Shown here piece after piece: positions 45,675 through 57,582 of a DNA stretch of 64,000 nt. Position 1 is the stretch's first letter. Each line of letters starts with the position of its first letter. This DNA comes from Neckera pumila. Taxonomy: Eukaryota > Streptophyta > Bryopsida > Hypnales > Neckeraceae. A program made the position numbers and the translations under genes. The notes below the pieces were generated by a model, which was not told where the DNA came from, did no database searches, and saw only the letters and a program-made list of their open reading frames with translations. The DNA lies in the NCBI GenBank assembly GCA_963969595.1, contig OZ018408.1, positions 5,515,823 to 5,579,822 of the forward strand. The letters are read 5' to 3'.

Positions 45675-47986
45675 CACTATAAGAAACCCGTGTCTTTTGC
45701 AGATAGGCGATTTTGACATGAGTGCATCCTTTGTGGTGTCCAATCGTGTCAGCGTAGATGTCACTTTTTTGTGTCATGGCAGACACACCAAAAACATCAA
45801 GAATCTCATATAGCATGGCCTTATTAAGGGTCAAACATCAGAAGGGACATGGGTCCAGGCCTATTGAAATTTAGCTATGTGGCTGCCATGTCAGCGACGG
45901 AGGCCACGTGTGCATTTTTTCATCCGGGCTGTTGGTGACATGGCAAATGATGTGGCAGATGATGTGTCTGCGGAAAAAGTGACGTGGCATCCACCAAGAC
46001 TGATGTGGCATGCCTAGTCAGCATAGTTTTATGCCGTCTAGGGGTGAATGCAAGAAACACTTGTACTATTTTTTGTCACACCTTGCATGCTAATTTGTTT
46101 TTTAGGCATAACTTTTGCGTATTGAATCCAAATGACTTAAGATTTATAGGAAAGGTGCTCATAACTACTATACACCTTGCTTAATTTTTTGGCAGTTTTC
46201 AAAAATGTTCTACTAAATAAAAACAGCCCCCAATTTTATGTCACAAATTCCAATTTGGAGGTTTTTAGTACTATTTAGTACCCAAAAAATAAAGTTTGGA
46301 GCTGAAATTTGGAGGAAACGGTCTTCTAGTAGACTTGTAGCTATACAAAAAAGAAATTCTAAAATTACTTAATTTTGTATTGTATGGAAGTCCACAAATA
46401 GAGCTTCTTTCTTCTTACATTTTAGGATATATAAAATATTATTTTAGTGGTTCTTTTGGTGAATGACCATCTCCATAGAGTTATTACAAATTTCCAATTT
46501 TTATTTAATTAATTTCATTTCATTTACTATTTTTAACTAATTAAAGCATCAAAATGTCATTTTCTTGAGATTTGGCACTTTCTAGTTCTCCCACTTAGAG
46601 AACTTTTCTATGCTATTCCTTCTCAGGGTTTCTTCATCTTAAAGGTATATACATTGGCCATATTTTTTTTTTAAATTAAAAATTATTTTTCTATGCTTAA
46701 AGTACTCTAGAAAAAAAAGCATCAAATAGTGAAAACGCAACAAATAGTACAAGTGTTTCTTGCATTCACCCCTAGATACTTTTTGAGACATTTTTTTGAA
46801 CATCAAATTAGACGTCCAAATGTTTTTTGAGATGTCAACTTAGACATCCGGACGTTTTTTGCAATGTTAACTTAAACATCCAAGTGTTTTGCAACATCAT
46901 CTTAGATGTCCCCATTTAAAACATGAACCTCTTGAAATGTCCAGTATGATTTAAATGAACAAAATCATGTCACCTCTAATGTTCATATGATTAAATGCAT
47001 TGTTCAATATGATATTAATATAGACAGCGACACATGTCATACACAACACACATATGCATTTTATAATATTCAATATAATATATTATACACAACATCTCAT
47101 ACATAGTACAACATACACTATACACCATACATTGTATATAATATGCCATATATAATACACCATTTTTGGCAAATACATCACATGGTTTTAAAAACCATTT
47201 ATTATGATGTAAATAGAGAAGACAAGACGAGCCCTTTATATAAGTGGAGTGCCAAGAGGTAAGACAAACCATATTGGATATACAAAACGTATAAATTGTA
47301 TTACAAATAGAAGTTGCATGGAGATGTCGTGGAGGACAAGCAAGATGTAGTCATCTAACATGTAGACATCAGCTATGACAGCCAAGCGTCCGCTCCAGCA
47401 AATAGGCACAGAAGGGGACAATTGCATAAAAGACAAAACGCACGTTGTTTTCTGGGATGTCTATATAGGCGCTGAAATGTCTAGAAAGACATCAGAAGAA
47501 AATAATATAGAGAAGGGGCTCTAGTAGGCCCCTATGCTGACGTGGCATGCCATGTCAGCAAATACAAACTGCCATGTCACTACATTTCCATGTCACGTGC
47601 CACATCAGATGCAATGTTTGTTTGTTTTTTATGGGCAGGTCGTTTGGTTGCCCTTCCCCATTTTTTTGGGACTTGGGTAGGTATTTTACCATTGACTGAA
47701 ATAATTCTTGTTGACTTACTCGCAGTCAAAATTGTAGACTCTACTAACGTGGCAAGCCATATTTTTCTTGACACTTAGAAAAACAAATGTCTGTCGCCAC
47801 TTGTGTCTGAAAGAAAATAACCGTCCGTTAGAGCAATACATTGTTTTTGACTAAATTTGCCCGTGCTTTCTGCAACATCGACGGGAATCCAACACTTTAG
47901 GCTAATTGCTTGTAGACAATCCCATGTCCTACTGGACATCAATGTCTGGACCTGGACACCAGAAAAGACACGGGTTTCTTATAGTG
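45675..47986. mobile_element. Non-autonomous CACTA (En/Spm) transposon
   Basis: Starts CACTATAAGAAACCCGTGTC (45675) and ends with the exact complement, closing in TATAGTG at 47986. The perfect inverted repeat is 24 bp. GTA flanks both sides (45672-45674, 47987-47989), the 3-bp duplication expected for CACTA elements. Subterminal repeats of the gccatgtcag / gacgtggcat type crowd both ends (45880-46030 and 47520-47620). The 2312-bp body has no transposase frame, so it needs a partner element. A second element is nested at 46042-46771. Confidence 0.88.
46042..46771. mobile_element. Inverted-repeat element with 4-bp target duplication, copy 1 (nested)
   Basis: 730 bp with ends GGGTGAATGCAAGAAACACT and its complement; the perfect inverted repeat is about 30 bp, through ttgtactatt. 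CTAG flanks both sides (46038-46041, 46772-46775). It sits inside the CACTA element, so it is younger than that insertion. No coding frame. Superfamily unassigned: 4-bp duplications are known from few DNA-transposon groups. Confidence 0.78.
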
Positions 47987-48133
47987 GTAGTTGAGAAATG
48001 ATTAAGAAACAAGGAGAGAGTACGCCAACTAGGTATGAAATTCAACATGGTGTAGCCTTGGTCATATCATTTGCTTATATACTTCAAATTTGTTCAAGTG
48101 ACTAACAAGACATATCTGCAATTTTGTATGCAG

Positions 48134-48395
48134 GAGCTTGCAGGAGCTATGGGAATGGCTAATGAAGTTCCAGAGGTGAAATCTATGTCACAAATTTGCA
48201 TACTAGCCCGTAATGAAGTCGCACACTTCTGGATTGTTGAAGAGTTGGACAATATCGTTAGATCTTGTGAGGAGGCGATTATGCTCTTCCCAACTTTGAA
48301 GGCCATGCGTCCTCATCAGTGCAAGATCATCAAAAATATTGGAGAATTAAGTAATGCCTCTCTAAGAGCTTCAAAAATCCTTGACAAGACATCAG
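48134..48395 (+). CDS. Unrecognised candidate exon
   Basis: Open from an acceptor-like ttttgtatgcag to a donor-like tcag|gtatgg, 87 codons, with reasonable amino-acid composition and predicted helical character (NEVAHFWIVEELDNIVRSCE and following). No family recognised. A further open block at about 48770-48890 (KFEEIEFSKKYEEFVNLKMS) and the cut frame at 45568-45674 before the CACTA element might be neighbouring exons of the same broken gene; this is inference. Confidence 0.25.
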
Positions 48396-48499
48396 GTATG
48401 GGAAAGGCACACGGTTGTCACCGTCACAACACGTTTGGACGGATGTAACTCTGATGAAATGTCAAGATCCAACCTTAGCGTCCGTCTGTATCCAAAATT

Positions 48500-48664
<165 letters not shown>

Positions 48665-49749
48665 GACAATCCGTCCGTTCCGTCCAAATTGACGGACAGG
48701 CTGTCCAAAAAAAAAAAGAAAATTTTGTTTTTGGATCCTGACATGATTCCGACGCATTTGCTAGTTGTTTCATTTATAAAATTTGAAGAAATTGAATTTT
48801 CAAAAAAATATGAAGAGTTTGTGAACCTAAAAATGTCTTTATCAAAATTGAGGAAGGAAAAGTCAGACTATATAACAAACATTAAGGTGTAGGTCAATGG
48901 AAAGATGTTTGCATTGGGTGGAGAGGTGGTATGGACAATGGATATACCATGGATCACTATGCTATGTCATGAGGAGTGGCATTAAGAATTTTGAAAAGGT
49001 TGTAGAAGAATGCCTGGGAAAAAGACCAAGAGCAATTGGTCTACCAAATTGCAAATATTTATGAATCTAGATTTATGATGTCTTTATGTGAAAATAATTG
49101 ATGATTCAAAGGTCAATTGGTAGTTATTTTTAATTTAGCTTTTACATTAGGTTTTAAGTTTTCTAATTGCTTTTAGTTTAATTAATAGACCAAAAGATAA
49201 TATTTAAAGACAATAAAGACATCACTTGTATATACATGAAGATTAGGAAAGGAGAAACTATATATTAGGATATAATTTTCTGTTTCTTAGAGTTTAAGAT
49301 TTAGAGTTTGTCTAACATGTGTTTGCATTCCTAACACTCATAATAACCTTTAGTTGCATTGTTGTTGGAGCTAGAAGATTGTGTGCAAGAGCATATAAAT
49401 TGGATAGCTATTCTTGGTTATAATCAAGAATTTGTACAACCGCTCTACAATATGGAATTGGAAATTCCAAACTCAATTTGGGATCCTTCATGCTACTCGA
49501 GTATGCAACGTATCCCCTCCTACTAGCCAAGGGGTACATAGATTTAAGCTATGTGATCTTGAAAACTTTGGTGAAAAATTGATGCTTGAAAATTGCTACA
49601 ATGTTGCCATTTCTATTTGTGAGAATTGAAAGACTGTCTCTTGAATCTCATAACAAATGAACTCTTGTTTTGGATTCTAAACTTTCTTGACAAGCCTTCT
49701 TGGAAATGACTCTTCATTAGTTATTTAACAAGTGCTAAATTGCACATGA

Positions 49750-50337
49750 GGGTGAATGCAAGAAACACTTGTACTATTTTGCGTCACACTTTGCATATTG
49801 ATTTGATTTTTAGGCATAACTTTTGTGTTTTGGATCCAAAGGACTTAAGATTTATAGAAAAGGTGCTCATAACTATTATACACCTTGCACTAATATTTTT
49901 GCAATTTTCAAAAATGTTTTACTATATAAAAATAGCCTCCAATTTTAACTATTAAATTTACACAATAAAAAATTAATTGTTTTTAGAATTCCTATCTTGT
50001 ATAGCTACAAGTCTACTAGAAGACCATTACCTCCAAATTTCAGCTACAAATTCATTTTTTTATACTAAATAGTACTAAAAAATCCCAAATTGGAATTTGA
50101 CATAAAATTGTTTTATTTTTATTTTATTTATTTTCCTTCTCCCACTTAGAGAATTTATCTATGCTTTTCTTTACTTGGATTTCTTCATCTTAAAAGTATA
50201 TACGTTGGTCATATTTTTTAAAAACATTAAAAAATTATTTTTCTAATTTTAAAGTACTCTAGAAAAAAAAAGCATGAGTATTGTGAAAACGCAACAAAAT
50301 CGGCACAAAATCGACAGGTGTTTCTTGGCAATCACCC
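49750..50337. mobile_element. Inverted-repeat element with 4-bp target duplication, copy 2
   Basis: 588 bp, left end GGGTGAATGCAAGAAACACT as in the nested element, right end imperfect (aggtgtttcttggcaatcac then cc). ATGA flanks both sides (49746-49749, 50338-50341). The interior shares long runs with 46042-46771 (for example tttttaggcataacttttg and aaggtgctcataacta) but is shorter. Confidence 0.72.
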
Positions 50338-50341
50338 ATGA

Positions 50342-51768
50342 GCCAATGTCAATGAATTTTGATCAAACATTCAATAGCAAATCGTAAGTTAACGCAAAAG
50401 TGAATTTTTTTTATTTTGTAACCTCAATGACTCTGTACAATTAGAGCATCACACAACTTTGTTGAAGAGACGGCTACCCAGGCATGATTGTGTCCATATT
50501 ACATCCCAATCTATTCTCAAGTCTATTGTGCTTACGATGTATATTTCAATCATAATCTCAATGCAAGAGGGTTTTGCTGTCATGGCATGTTTCAACTGGA
50601 TAAGGAGAGGCAGATTACCTCTCTGGATTAAGACTGATAATGTTCACTACTTGCTTTTGCAAATTTTCAACAGAGTGGGTATGAAGTAGAAATTTCATTG
50701 GTTTGCCAATAATCTCCAATTTGGCAACCGGAAGAGGTGTTCATAATATCAAATAAATCTGTCAAAGCTATTCTGTCCTTTATGTTTATCTCCACTATCA
50801 ACGTAATACTTTGCAGAAATCCAGAAAAAACGACTGACCAAAATAAGTTTTGTCATCTCCCTGCACAGAGTTTGCAATGCAGGAGCATGTGCAGATACAA
50901 AGCCAAAGAACTGCCCTCCACATAACCACGAAAATCTGATAGTCCGTTACTCTTACGAGCATGTTAAATCAGAGAGACAAAATTTAAAGCCACTCACATG
51001 GGCCACACCCAATGCCAAGAAATCGAGGCCCACAACTAAACATGTCTGGAAATGTAAAACACAAACTTACAGAGTAGGCAAGAAGAAGGAAAATAACTCT
51101 ATTCTGCAGACCAACGTGAGTGAAGAGTCTGTTACGAGCAGTTGTAGAAACTGCACCAGAATCTAACTGCTAGTCTTGACAAAGTAGGCAATACATTAGG
51201 TGGATAATGTACATTGTAGGTGTCCTAACCTGCTCCCCATTGATTCCACTCAATGGTGTTACACTCTAGCTCCCTTAATGTGAGTGCTTCGAAGATAGAC
51301 ATACTAAAGGTCACATAGTTGGAATGTAAGACAAGTGTGCTGCAGTCAATAATAGTGTGCCAAGTGGGCAAGATATTCTAGAATGTCAATGAGGAGAGGG
51401 TCAGATCAAAGAGGTCTGAGCGTACATACCTTAAGATAAACTATGCCTGTTGAGGATGAACATGATGGAATTCCATTTAGCAAGCACAAGGAAAAGTTTA
51501 TGAGAAGAGAAGCAGAACCAGACACATCGGTAGGAGTCCATCAAAGTTGGGTGCTAGCTGCATTCCATTCCCTGAAATTCATTGTAAAAGCCGAATGGTT
51601 CATCATTCTTGTAAAATGAACTCTGATTTAAACTCTAATTTTGTCCTTTCAAAAGTTTTGACGATTCATGCACCCTAGTCATGCATTCACTGACAGCGAG
51701 CTGTTCCCACAAACATAAATACTTCTTCAGAAAGCTATACATGGAATGTATACAAAGTACCCTATCTT
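50342..51768. other. Intergenic DNA and probable 3' flank of the BTB gene
   Basis: No other gene recognised. The region nearest 51768 is the likely 3' UTR of the minus-strand BTB gene. Confidence 0.45.
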
Positions 51769-52497
51769 CTATAGTTTGTAAGACTTTTTTGCCTTGTTAA
51801 AAGATTCCAGAGCCGCTTCACGTGCAGCTGGACTCATCGCTGATATCACGAAGCCCTGAACTCGCTCAGGGTTGCGCCTCATCTCCACTAGAAGACTTTC
51901 AGATGTGATCACTTTCAAGTAGTTGCCTAGGACGTACTTGTGACAAACAGTAGAAAAGCCACCATTTTGACCATCGACTTGCAATGAACCGTCATACAAG
52001 TACCAACAATTATCAGGACTAAGGTTCCTGACTAGAGCCGACAGTGCTACACGTCGGAGTCTGCGCCTCACCACCTGGTACTTGTGGATTGCTTCCCAAA
52101 ACTCACAAAAATGCTTGTCAATAGCAGCACTAAATAGTTGCGGCATTGGCACTGCGTCAGTCTCAATGGTGGTGTACTCATTGGTGGTGTAGAGCACAAG
52201 CAAGAACAACTGCAAACCATCAATTGTCATGTCAGAAATGTGCACAGTGGATGTGAGCTGCTCCTTCATATTGTGCTGAAACATGGCGCAGAAAACAGGT
52301 GACACACTAGCCAACACACTTCGGTGAGCTTTGACAGAGCCTCCTCGCGCTACAAGGGTGATATCAGTATGAATCCCTTCCTCCAGCATCTTCAATAGTA
52401 TATGGTCATTACATTTTCGCTCTGCTTCTAATTTCGACCCCGGGATCTGGTCCAGATCCAGGAACTTGTAGATGTCCACATTCGTAACTGAGTCCAT
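51769..52497 (-). CDS. BTB/POZ-domain protein 1
   Basis: Single coding exon of 242 codons, start ATG at 52497, stop at 51769. The BTB core spans about residues 35-110: LLKMLEEGIHTDITLVARGG, AHRSVLASVSPVF, MFQHNMKE and the helix after it. A C-terminal BACK-like region has FWEAIHKYQVV and NLSPDNCWYLYD. The pattern is that of plant stand-alone BTB proteins, which bind CUL3 and recruit substrates for ubiquitination; the substrate cannot be read from sequence. An acceptor-like tgttgttgcag on the minus strand near 52564 suggests a 5' UTR intron, with the first exon perhaps at 52890-53160. A paralogue lies about 4.4 kb downstream in window coordinates on the same strand. Confidence 0.88.
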   Translation of the reverse strand: MDSVTNVDIYKFLDLDQIPGSKLEAERKCNDHILLKMLEEGIHTDITLVARGGSVKAHRSVLASVSPVFCAMFQHNMKEQLTSTVHISDMTIDGLQLFLLVLYTTNEYTTIETDAVPMPQLFSAAIDKHFCEFWEAIHKYQVVRRRLRRVALSALVRNLSPDNCWYLYDGSLQVDGQNGGFSTVCHKYVLGNYLKVITSESLLVEMRRNPERVQGFVISAMSPAAREAALESFNKAKKSYKL

Positions 52498-53215
52498 TAC
52501 TCAAACAGCATAACTCAGACACCAATACTAGCCAATCCAGTTACAATCGCACATATAATCTCCTGCAACAACAAGAACCAAGTTAGACACAAAAATTTGC
52601 AACCAAACAATACTTGAATGGGCTCAAAACAAAACCAATTCAGCACTTTGATCTTTGAATAAATTGCTCTCAATTGGCCATTGCTAACATCACAGAATTT
52701 CACAAATTGGAACCCTAAACGTTGTTGAAATATGCTTACCCTCACCGACATAAACCCTAAAAGTTGTTGAAATAAACTTGCCCTCACAGACATAAACCCT
52801 AAACCCAATTGCCGCTAGATTGTGTAGCAATCATCCATTGTTACCCACTCCGAATTCTCAAATTACAAGAGCATGTTTCCAGAGCATAAACATCATCGAC
52901 CCTGTTCAATTGGGGTCAGCAATTCCAAATTTCGTTCATACAAATTGCGATCAAGGTTCCAGGGATGCGAATTACTTACCTCGAGGAGCGTGCAGTCAGA
53001 TGTTGAAGCGAGACTCTGTTGCGAAGTCAATTGAGTGTCCAGTTTCAGCTTCTGAAGCTCCAACTGCGCAAGATGATGGTGCACGCAAGGACAGAACAAC
53101 GACAGACAGAGTCGGAGTGTCTGCATACAGTCGGCCCAGAAGACCAGGCCCGACATTGCCTGGGTCTGCTAAATGTAAGAAATGGCCCCCTATTTCGTAC
53201 TCCGGAGTAGTTAGT
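52498..53215 (-). promoter_or_regulatory. 5' leader and promoter side of BTB gene 1
   Basis: Holds the presumed 5' UTR intron and first exon. A ~45-bp duplication (taaaccctaaa, gttgttgaaat, cttgccctcac series) lies at about 52712-52805. Composition turns AT-rich beyond 53215. Transcription start not placed. Confidence 0.35.
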
Positions 53216-54590
53216 TAATTCCTAAATGCTTGATTTTAGGATAGTAAAATAAAATTTGAAAATCTATAATAAATAGTTGAAAACTTCTTTATCAATAGTA
53301 TATTTAGAGCATTCTTTTTTCTTTCCTTAGATATATTACTTGATTTTTTTTAAAGCTTCTTCAATGAAAATGAATTTGATGAAGTATACTATTTTTCACG
53401 ACATATCATCCACCACATGGATGGTTGAGCATTTAGCAGTTAAATATGTGTTTCTTAGTCTCTCGTAGGTGACTCTAGCTCTTTGACTCCAAATATGAAT
53501 TCAAATTGTCCTAATTTGGTAATTGATGATAACAAAGAAAATTAGCATTTTTGGCATTTTTTCCTAGGATGAAAACAATAGGGCAATGAAGGGTCAATTT
53601 TCCTTGGCTTTGTCAATCAACTTCTCTCCCTAACATGTTGACTATTACACACTTTTGTGGGTGAAGGCCATTGGTGCAACTCAAAGGAGTCAAAACAAGT
53701 TCAGCTGCTTTGACAATGAAAGGTTACAAACACTTTTTCATGTAGAGATGCGTGCACTTTGGTAGTAGGGTCATGTCCTGGATGAATAGGTGCATTCTTC
53801 ATTTCCCCAACATTTCAAAATTAATAAATTATCTAATGTTTGGATACTTGCAGAAATCGAATGCTTGTATAGCCCAAGCAGATGACAGTTCTCACGTCTC
53901 CAGTTCTTGGGCATGAATAGATGGACTAGCAAAGCGGAGCCTCAAATTTATGAAGTACGGCATATTAGAACACAGACGTCTAAACAACCAAGGCAAGGAA
54001 CTAACTTAGCTAGGGAGCACTTTATGCACAGAACATCATGAATTTGTAAAACTTAACATGCAGCCACCTCTTGGCGGTGACCTTGATTGAATTGTCAATG
54101 GCTTGCATCTCCTGATTAATTACAGTGTGGATCTTACTTTGGGATTCAAACTTATGACGGAGTTCCTGAAGTTAACAAATTGGTGACAGGGCTGATGGCC
54201 TTGTTGAACCTTTCACAATTGTGTAAGATTAGGTGTTGCCAATTGTCAATTAACTTACACCATGGAAGTTCATGAAGGCAGCAAAAATGCATCATAAATT
54301 GTCATTTTGAAAAGTAATGACGATTTTGCAATTATTAAATCAAAACATGTAGGATGGCAATCCCAATGTCTGGCAAGGCCAAGCGCTTCAACCACAAAAT
54401 TTTCATAACTAAGTTTACCAAGAAAATACTTCAAAACTCTCATTTCTAGTGCAAAGTGCTACAATGAAAAACTATTTTTTTGCGTATGCAATATTAGCAC
54501 TGCACGAAAATGAGCAAGAGGTTCATAAAACTTAGAGATGAAATGGGGGTACTTGATCTAACCTTATTGTATTGAAGCAGATTTACAGAT
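53216..54590. other. AT-rich intergenic DNA, no gene seen
   Basis: Nothing recognisable on either strand. Confidence 0.5.
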
Positions 54591-54592
54591 AT

Positions 54593-54780
54593 CTATCTGC
54601 CTCTTCCAAAGCATTGAAGTTCCAAACTTAGCATTACCGAATCCTTTAATTTCTTTCTCACAATCCAACTGTAGTACAACTGGTACAACCTGGGTCTGAA
54701 GCCTCTTCTCAAGGCATAATACTTCCTCACGGTATTGCCTTTAACCTGAGTTTGATCTGTACTTCGAACTTCTGCTTCAA
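54593..54780 (-). pseudogene. Possible frameshifted RNase H1/viroplasmin-type N-domain fragment
   Basis: On minus, KYYALRRGFRPRLYQ is followed, after a frame change, by CEKEIKGFGNAKFGTSML. The order Y-Y/x-R-x-G ... C-x-x-x-I-K-G-F-G-N-A-K-F is that of the small N-terminal domain of plant RNase H1, also found in caulimovirus inclusion proteins. Only about 45 residues, split by a shift. The longer open frame around it (54593-54991) has hydrophobic stretches and no match. A cellular RNase H1 relic or a viral-origin relic cannot be told apart. Low confidence. Confidence 0.3.
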
Positions 54781-54991
54781 ACTTCACTTGACGAGATCCA
54801 ACTTGTGGCCATTGCTGAAAGAGCTCACGACCAAATGATAAAAGGACGTCACAACACCAATCCAGGAGACGCTGAAGTACCGTCAACATGAGAGCCAACC
54901 AAAATATTTCAAGTTGCAAGACAGATAGTAGTATTAACAACAGACTTATCATCTGATTCTCCCAACAATCCCGTACAAAAAGATAGAGCAA

Positions 54992-56880
54992 CGATTCACC
55001 ATCGACATTTCTGGAAGATGATGATGACCCTGTATGCTGTCATACATCTCCGACATTGAAATTGTTGCAGGAAGCTCTCTTATGTGTGTTCTGGGTACAG
55101 TATTAGAATTGTAGGATCACGTAGGAATCTCGGTGCGGGAGGGTGTTGTTGAAAGTCTTTCCTGCCACCTCACTATTCTTACCTTACGAATTTTGTCCTA
55201 CTCTGGACTCCGGTCTTCATTCATTCTCAAGTCTCAGGTATATATGTGCCTGGCTGGGCCTTTGCTCAATAAAGCATTTGTTTATGAGTCAGTGTAAGCG
55301 TCTGAGATGTTGAGTTTGATATATGTATGAGATGTTTATGGATTTGAGAATTAGCGCTTCACATGGTCTTCCAAATCAAATACAAGTGCAATAAGGAGTC
55401 ATCCCACTGACAAATGTAACTAAGTTTAACCAAGTCCACAGAGTCTTTAGGATTAGCTCATTCTCTCCTGAACAGAGACAGCCGCAAAGTCACATTGATT
55501 TCCAACAAATGATTTCCGGGTCTTGAGATGCACGGTAAACCCCCGGCAGAAAATTCTCCCTTCATTTGCAGGGCGAATTATTTCCCGTAATCAGAGCATT
55601 ATGCAAGTCCACCTACGTAATTGGGTATTACGGATTTTTCTTCGATCAGAAAAGTTCTCTGATCGATCCAAGGAATCTTTTTCATCTCTTTCAATTGTTT
55701 CCGAAATTTTTTATCGATTGCTGACGCTTCAAAAGTCTCTATCAATGTATTTTCAGAGAGATCGATCGATGACTTTGGGTAATTTCTAGGTGTCTGTCGA
55801 TGTACTGTGAGAGTGTGAGATCGATCGATCCCTTGAAGTCAGTGGTTTCCGAATAGCAGTAACTAACATTCTTCGGGTGCTGCAAATTTGAAGCTCTGAG
55901 GATCGTGTCCATAGCAATGCTTAGGGTGACACATTCTCAGGTGCACACAATTGCGGGAAAGGTTTTTAAGGCTTAGATTCAGCAAAATTCCAAAACAAAA
56001 ATCATATTCAGCATTTGGCCATGCATTAATGGAGATTCATATGGCATTTTCATTTATTAATTGAAGACTAAATAAGTTAAGTGAGAACAACTTCATCAGT
56101 GATTAGTTTTGATTTTTGCCATTTCACCATTTCCGAAATGGATTCCTACATGGGACACACTCCATGATTTCACCATTGTCATAAAGAATTTCTACCTGAG
56201 ATGCACACTGACTCCACAAAGAGCACCACCCAGTGGGGAGTCTGGACTACTCCATGGAGGAAGATAAAGCTCGTGCTTCCAGGAGCTTGAATTTAGGAGT
56301 CGTTGTTGTGGTTTGCACTATTACGGACTACTCGGAGTTTGTGCATCTGATCCAGTATTCCAGTCCGCGAATTCTTCATTACTCGTGGCAGTCATAGAAA
56401 AGGCTACAACATAGTCTGAAAAGCCGTCTACGTTTTATAGGACCAATGTTTTGCAACGATTCTGGAGAAACAAACATTACCATTGATACTTGGAAAACAA
56501 CGCTTTCTCTTGCATCTCTGTCTGTGTGTTTGCTTAGGTTGCACAAATGTGTGTCTACATTGCCGGTAAAAGTGTGTCTACATTGCCGGCCGTCGCTTGA
56601 CAAAAAAATTCCATCAATCCATTTAAGTTCAGCATCACAAGTCTGATCACGAGCTTTCATAATGAGCAGTAGACTTGAATAGCCAAATTTTTGAAATACA
56701 AGCCAGTTGTACCATCCAGTTTGGCAAAGGAATTAGGAATTGAATGTACATCGTTGTCATCCATACCATTCCATCAAGCACAGGAGAGAGCATGCACCTT
56801 AACCCCCTATCTGTAAGTCAGTTCCTGGAATTAGGTTGTAAGAATTTTTCACTCAGAGACTATCTCGAGACAAGACTAAT
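54992..56880. other. Intergenic DNA between the BTB genes
   Basis: Includes a segment (about 55150-55290) with tatatatg and AATAAA in LTR-like order but without a partner copy, and gatcgatcgat clusters at about 55760 and 55820. Open frames (55523-55789, 56379-56660) have no recognised motif. Confidence 0.4.
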
Positions 56881-56892
56881 CAAACATTACGT

Positions 56893-57582
56893 TTAACCCT
56901 CCCTTTTGTCACTTCTTTGCAGTTTCATTACCATTTTTAGGATGTGCTGTACTTTGAGAGGATTGCACCTCATCTCCTTTAGGAAGCTCTCTGATTCAAG
57001 AACATCGTTGTAGTGGTCCAGAATGTAGTACCCACAGATAGAAGTGGCCTTACTTACTTGCTGTGACATATTGAGGCAGTCCAAGCAATTGTCAGGAGTC
57101 AAATTCCTTTTTAAAGCCTGCACAAGCTCATATTCGAGCCTGGTCACCACCTGGTACTTGTGGATTGCCCCCCAAAACTCAACAAAATGCTTGTCAATTG
57201 CATCGCTAACCAATTCCGCCATTGGTTTCGGGTGGTCGAGAAAGGTATACTCATTGGTGGTGTAGAGCACAAGCAAGAACAACTGTAGACCATCAATGGT
57301 CATGTCAGGAATGTCCACGGAGGATGTGATCTGTTCTCTCATATTGTGCTGAAACATGGCGTCGAAAACAGGCGACACACTTGCCAACACACTTCGGTGA
57401 GCTTTCACGGAGCCTCCTTGGGCGACAAGGGTGATGTCTGTATAAAGACCTTCCTTCAGCATCTTCAATAGTGCATAATCTGAACAACTTTGGTATAATT
57501 CGCTACTCTCTTGCCTCAAGGCGTGTTGTGCCTCGGGCACAAACTTGAAGAAGTCAATATTTGGAAGGCTTTCAGATTCCAT
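56893..57582 (-). CDS. BTB/POZ-domain protein 2 (paralogue of protein 1)
   Basis: Single exon, 229 codons, ATG at 57582, stop at 56893. The BTB core LLKMLKEGLYTDITLVAQGG, AHRSVLASVSPVFDAMFQHN and the stretch DMTIDGLQLFLLVLYTTNEY are almost identical to protein 1, while the N-terminus and the last ~70 residues have diverged (LTPDNCLDCLNMSQQ, then a shorter lysine-rich tail). Same strand and same single-exon structure point to tandem duplication. Same presumed CUL3-adaptor role. No signs of decay. Confidence 0.88.
   Translation of the reverse strand: MESESLPNIDFFKFVPEAQHALRQESSELYQSCSDYALLKMLKEGLYTDITLVAQGGSVKAHRSVLASVSPVFDAMFQHNMREQITSSVDIPDMTIDGLQLFLLVLYTTNEYTFLDHPKPMAELVSDAIDKHFVEFWGAIHKYQVVTRLEYELVQALKRNLTPDNCLDCLNMSQQVSKATSICGYYILDHYNDVLESESFLKEMRCNPLKVQHILKMVMKLQRSDKREG

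Noticed and set aside
55150..55290. LTR-like segment (tgttgaaagtc, TATA, AATAAA)
   Set aside because: No second copy, target duplication or polyprotein in the window; the signals are too weak.
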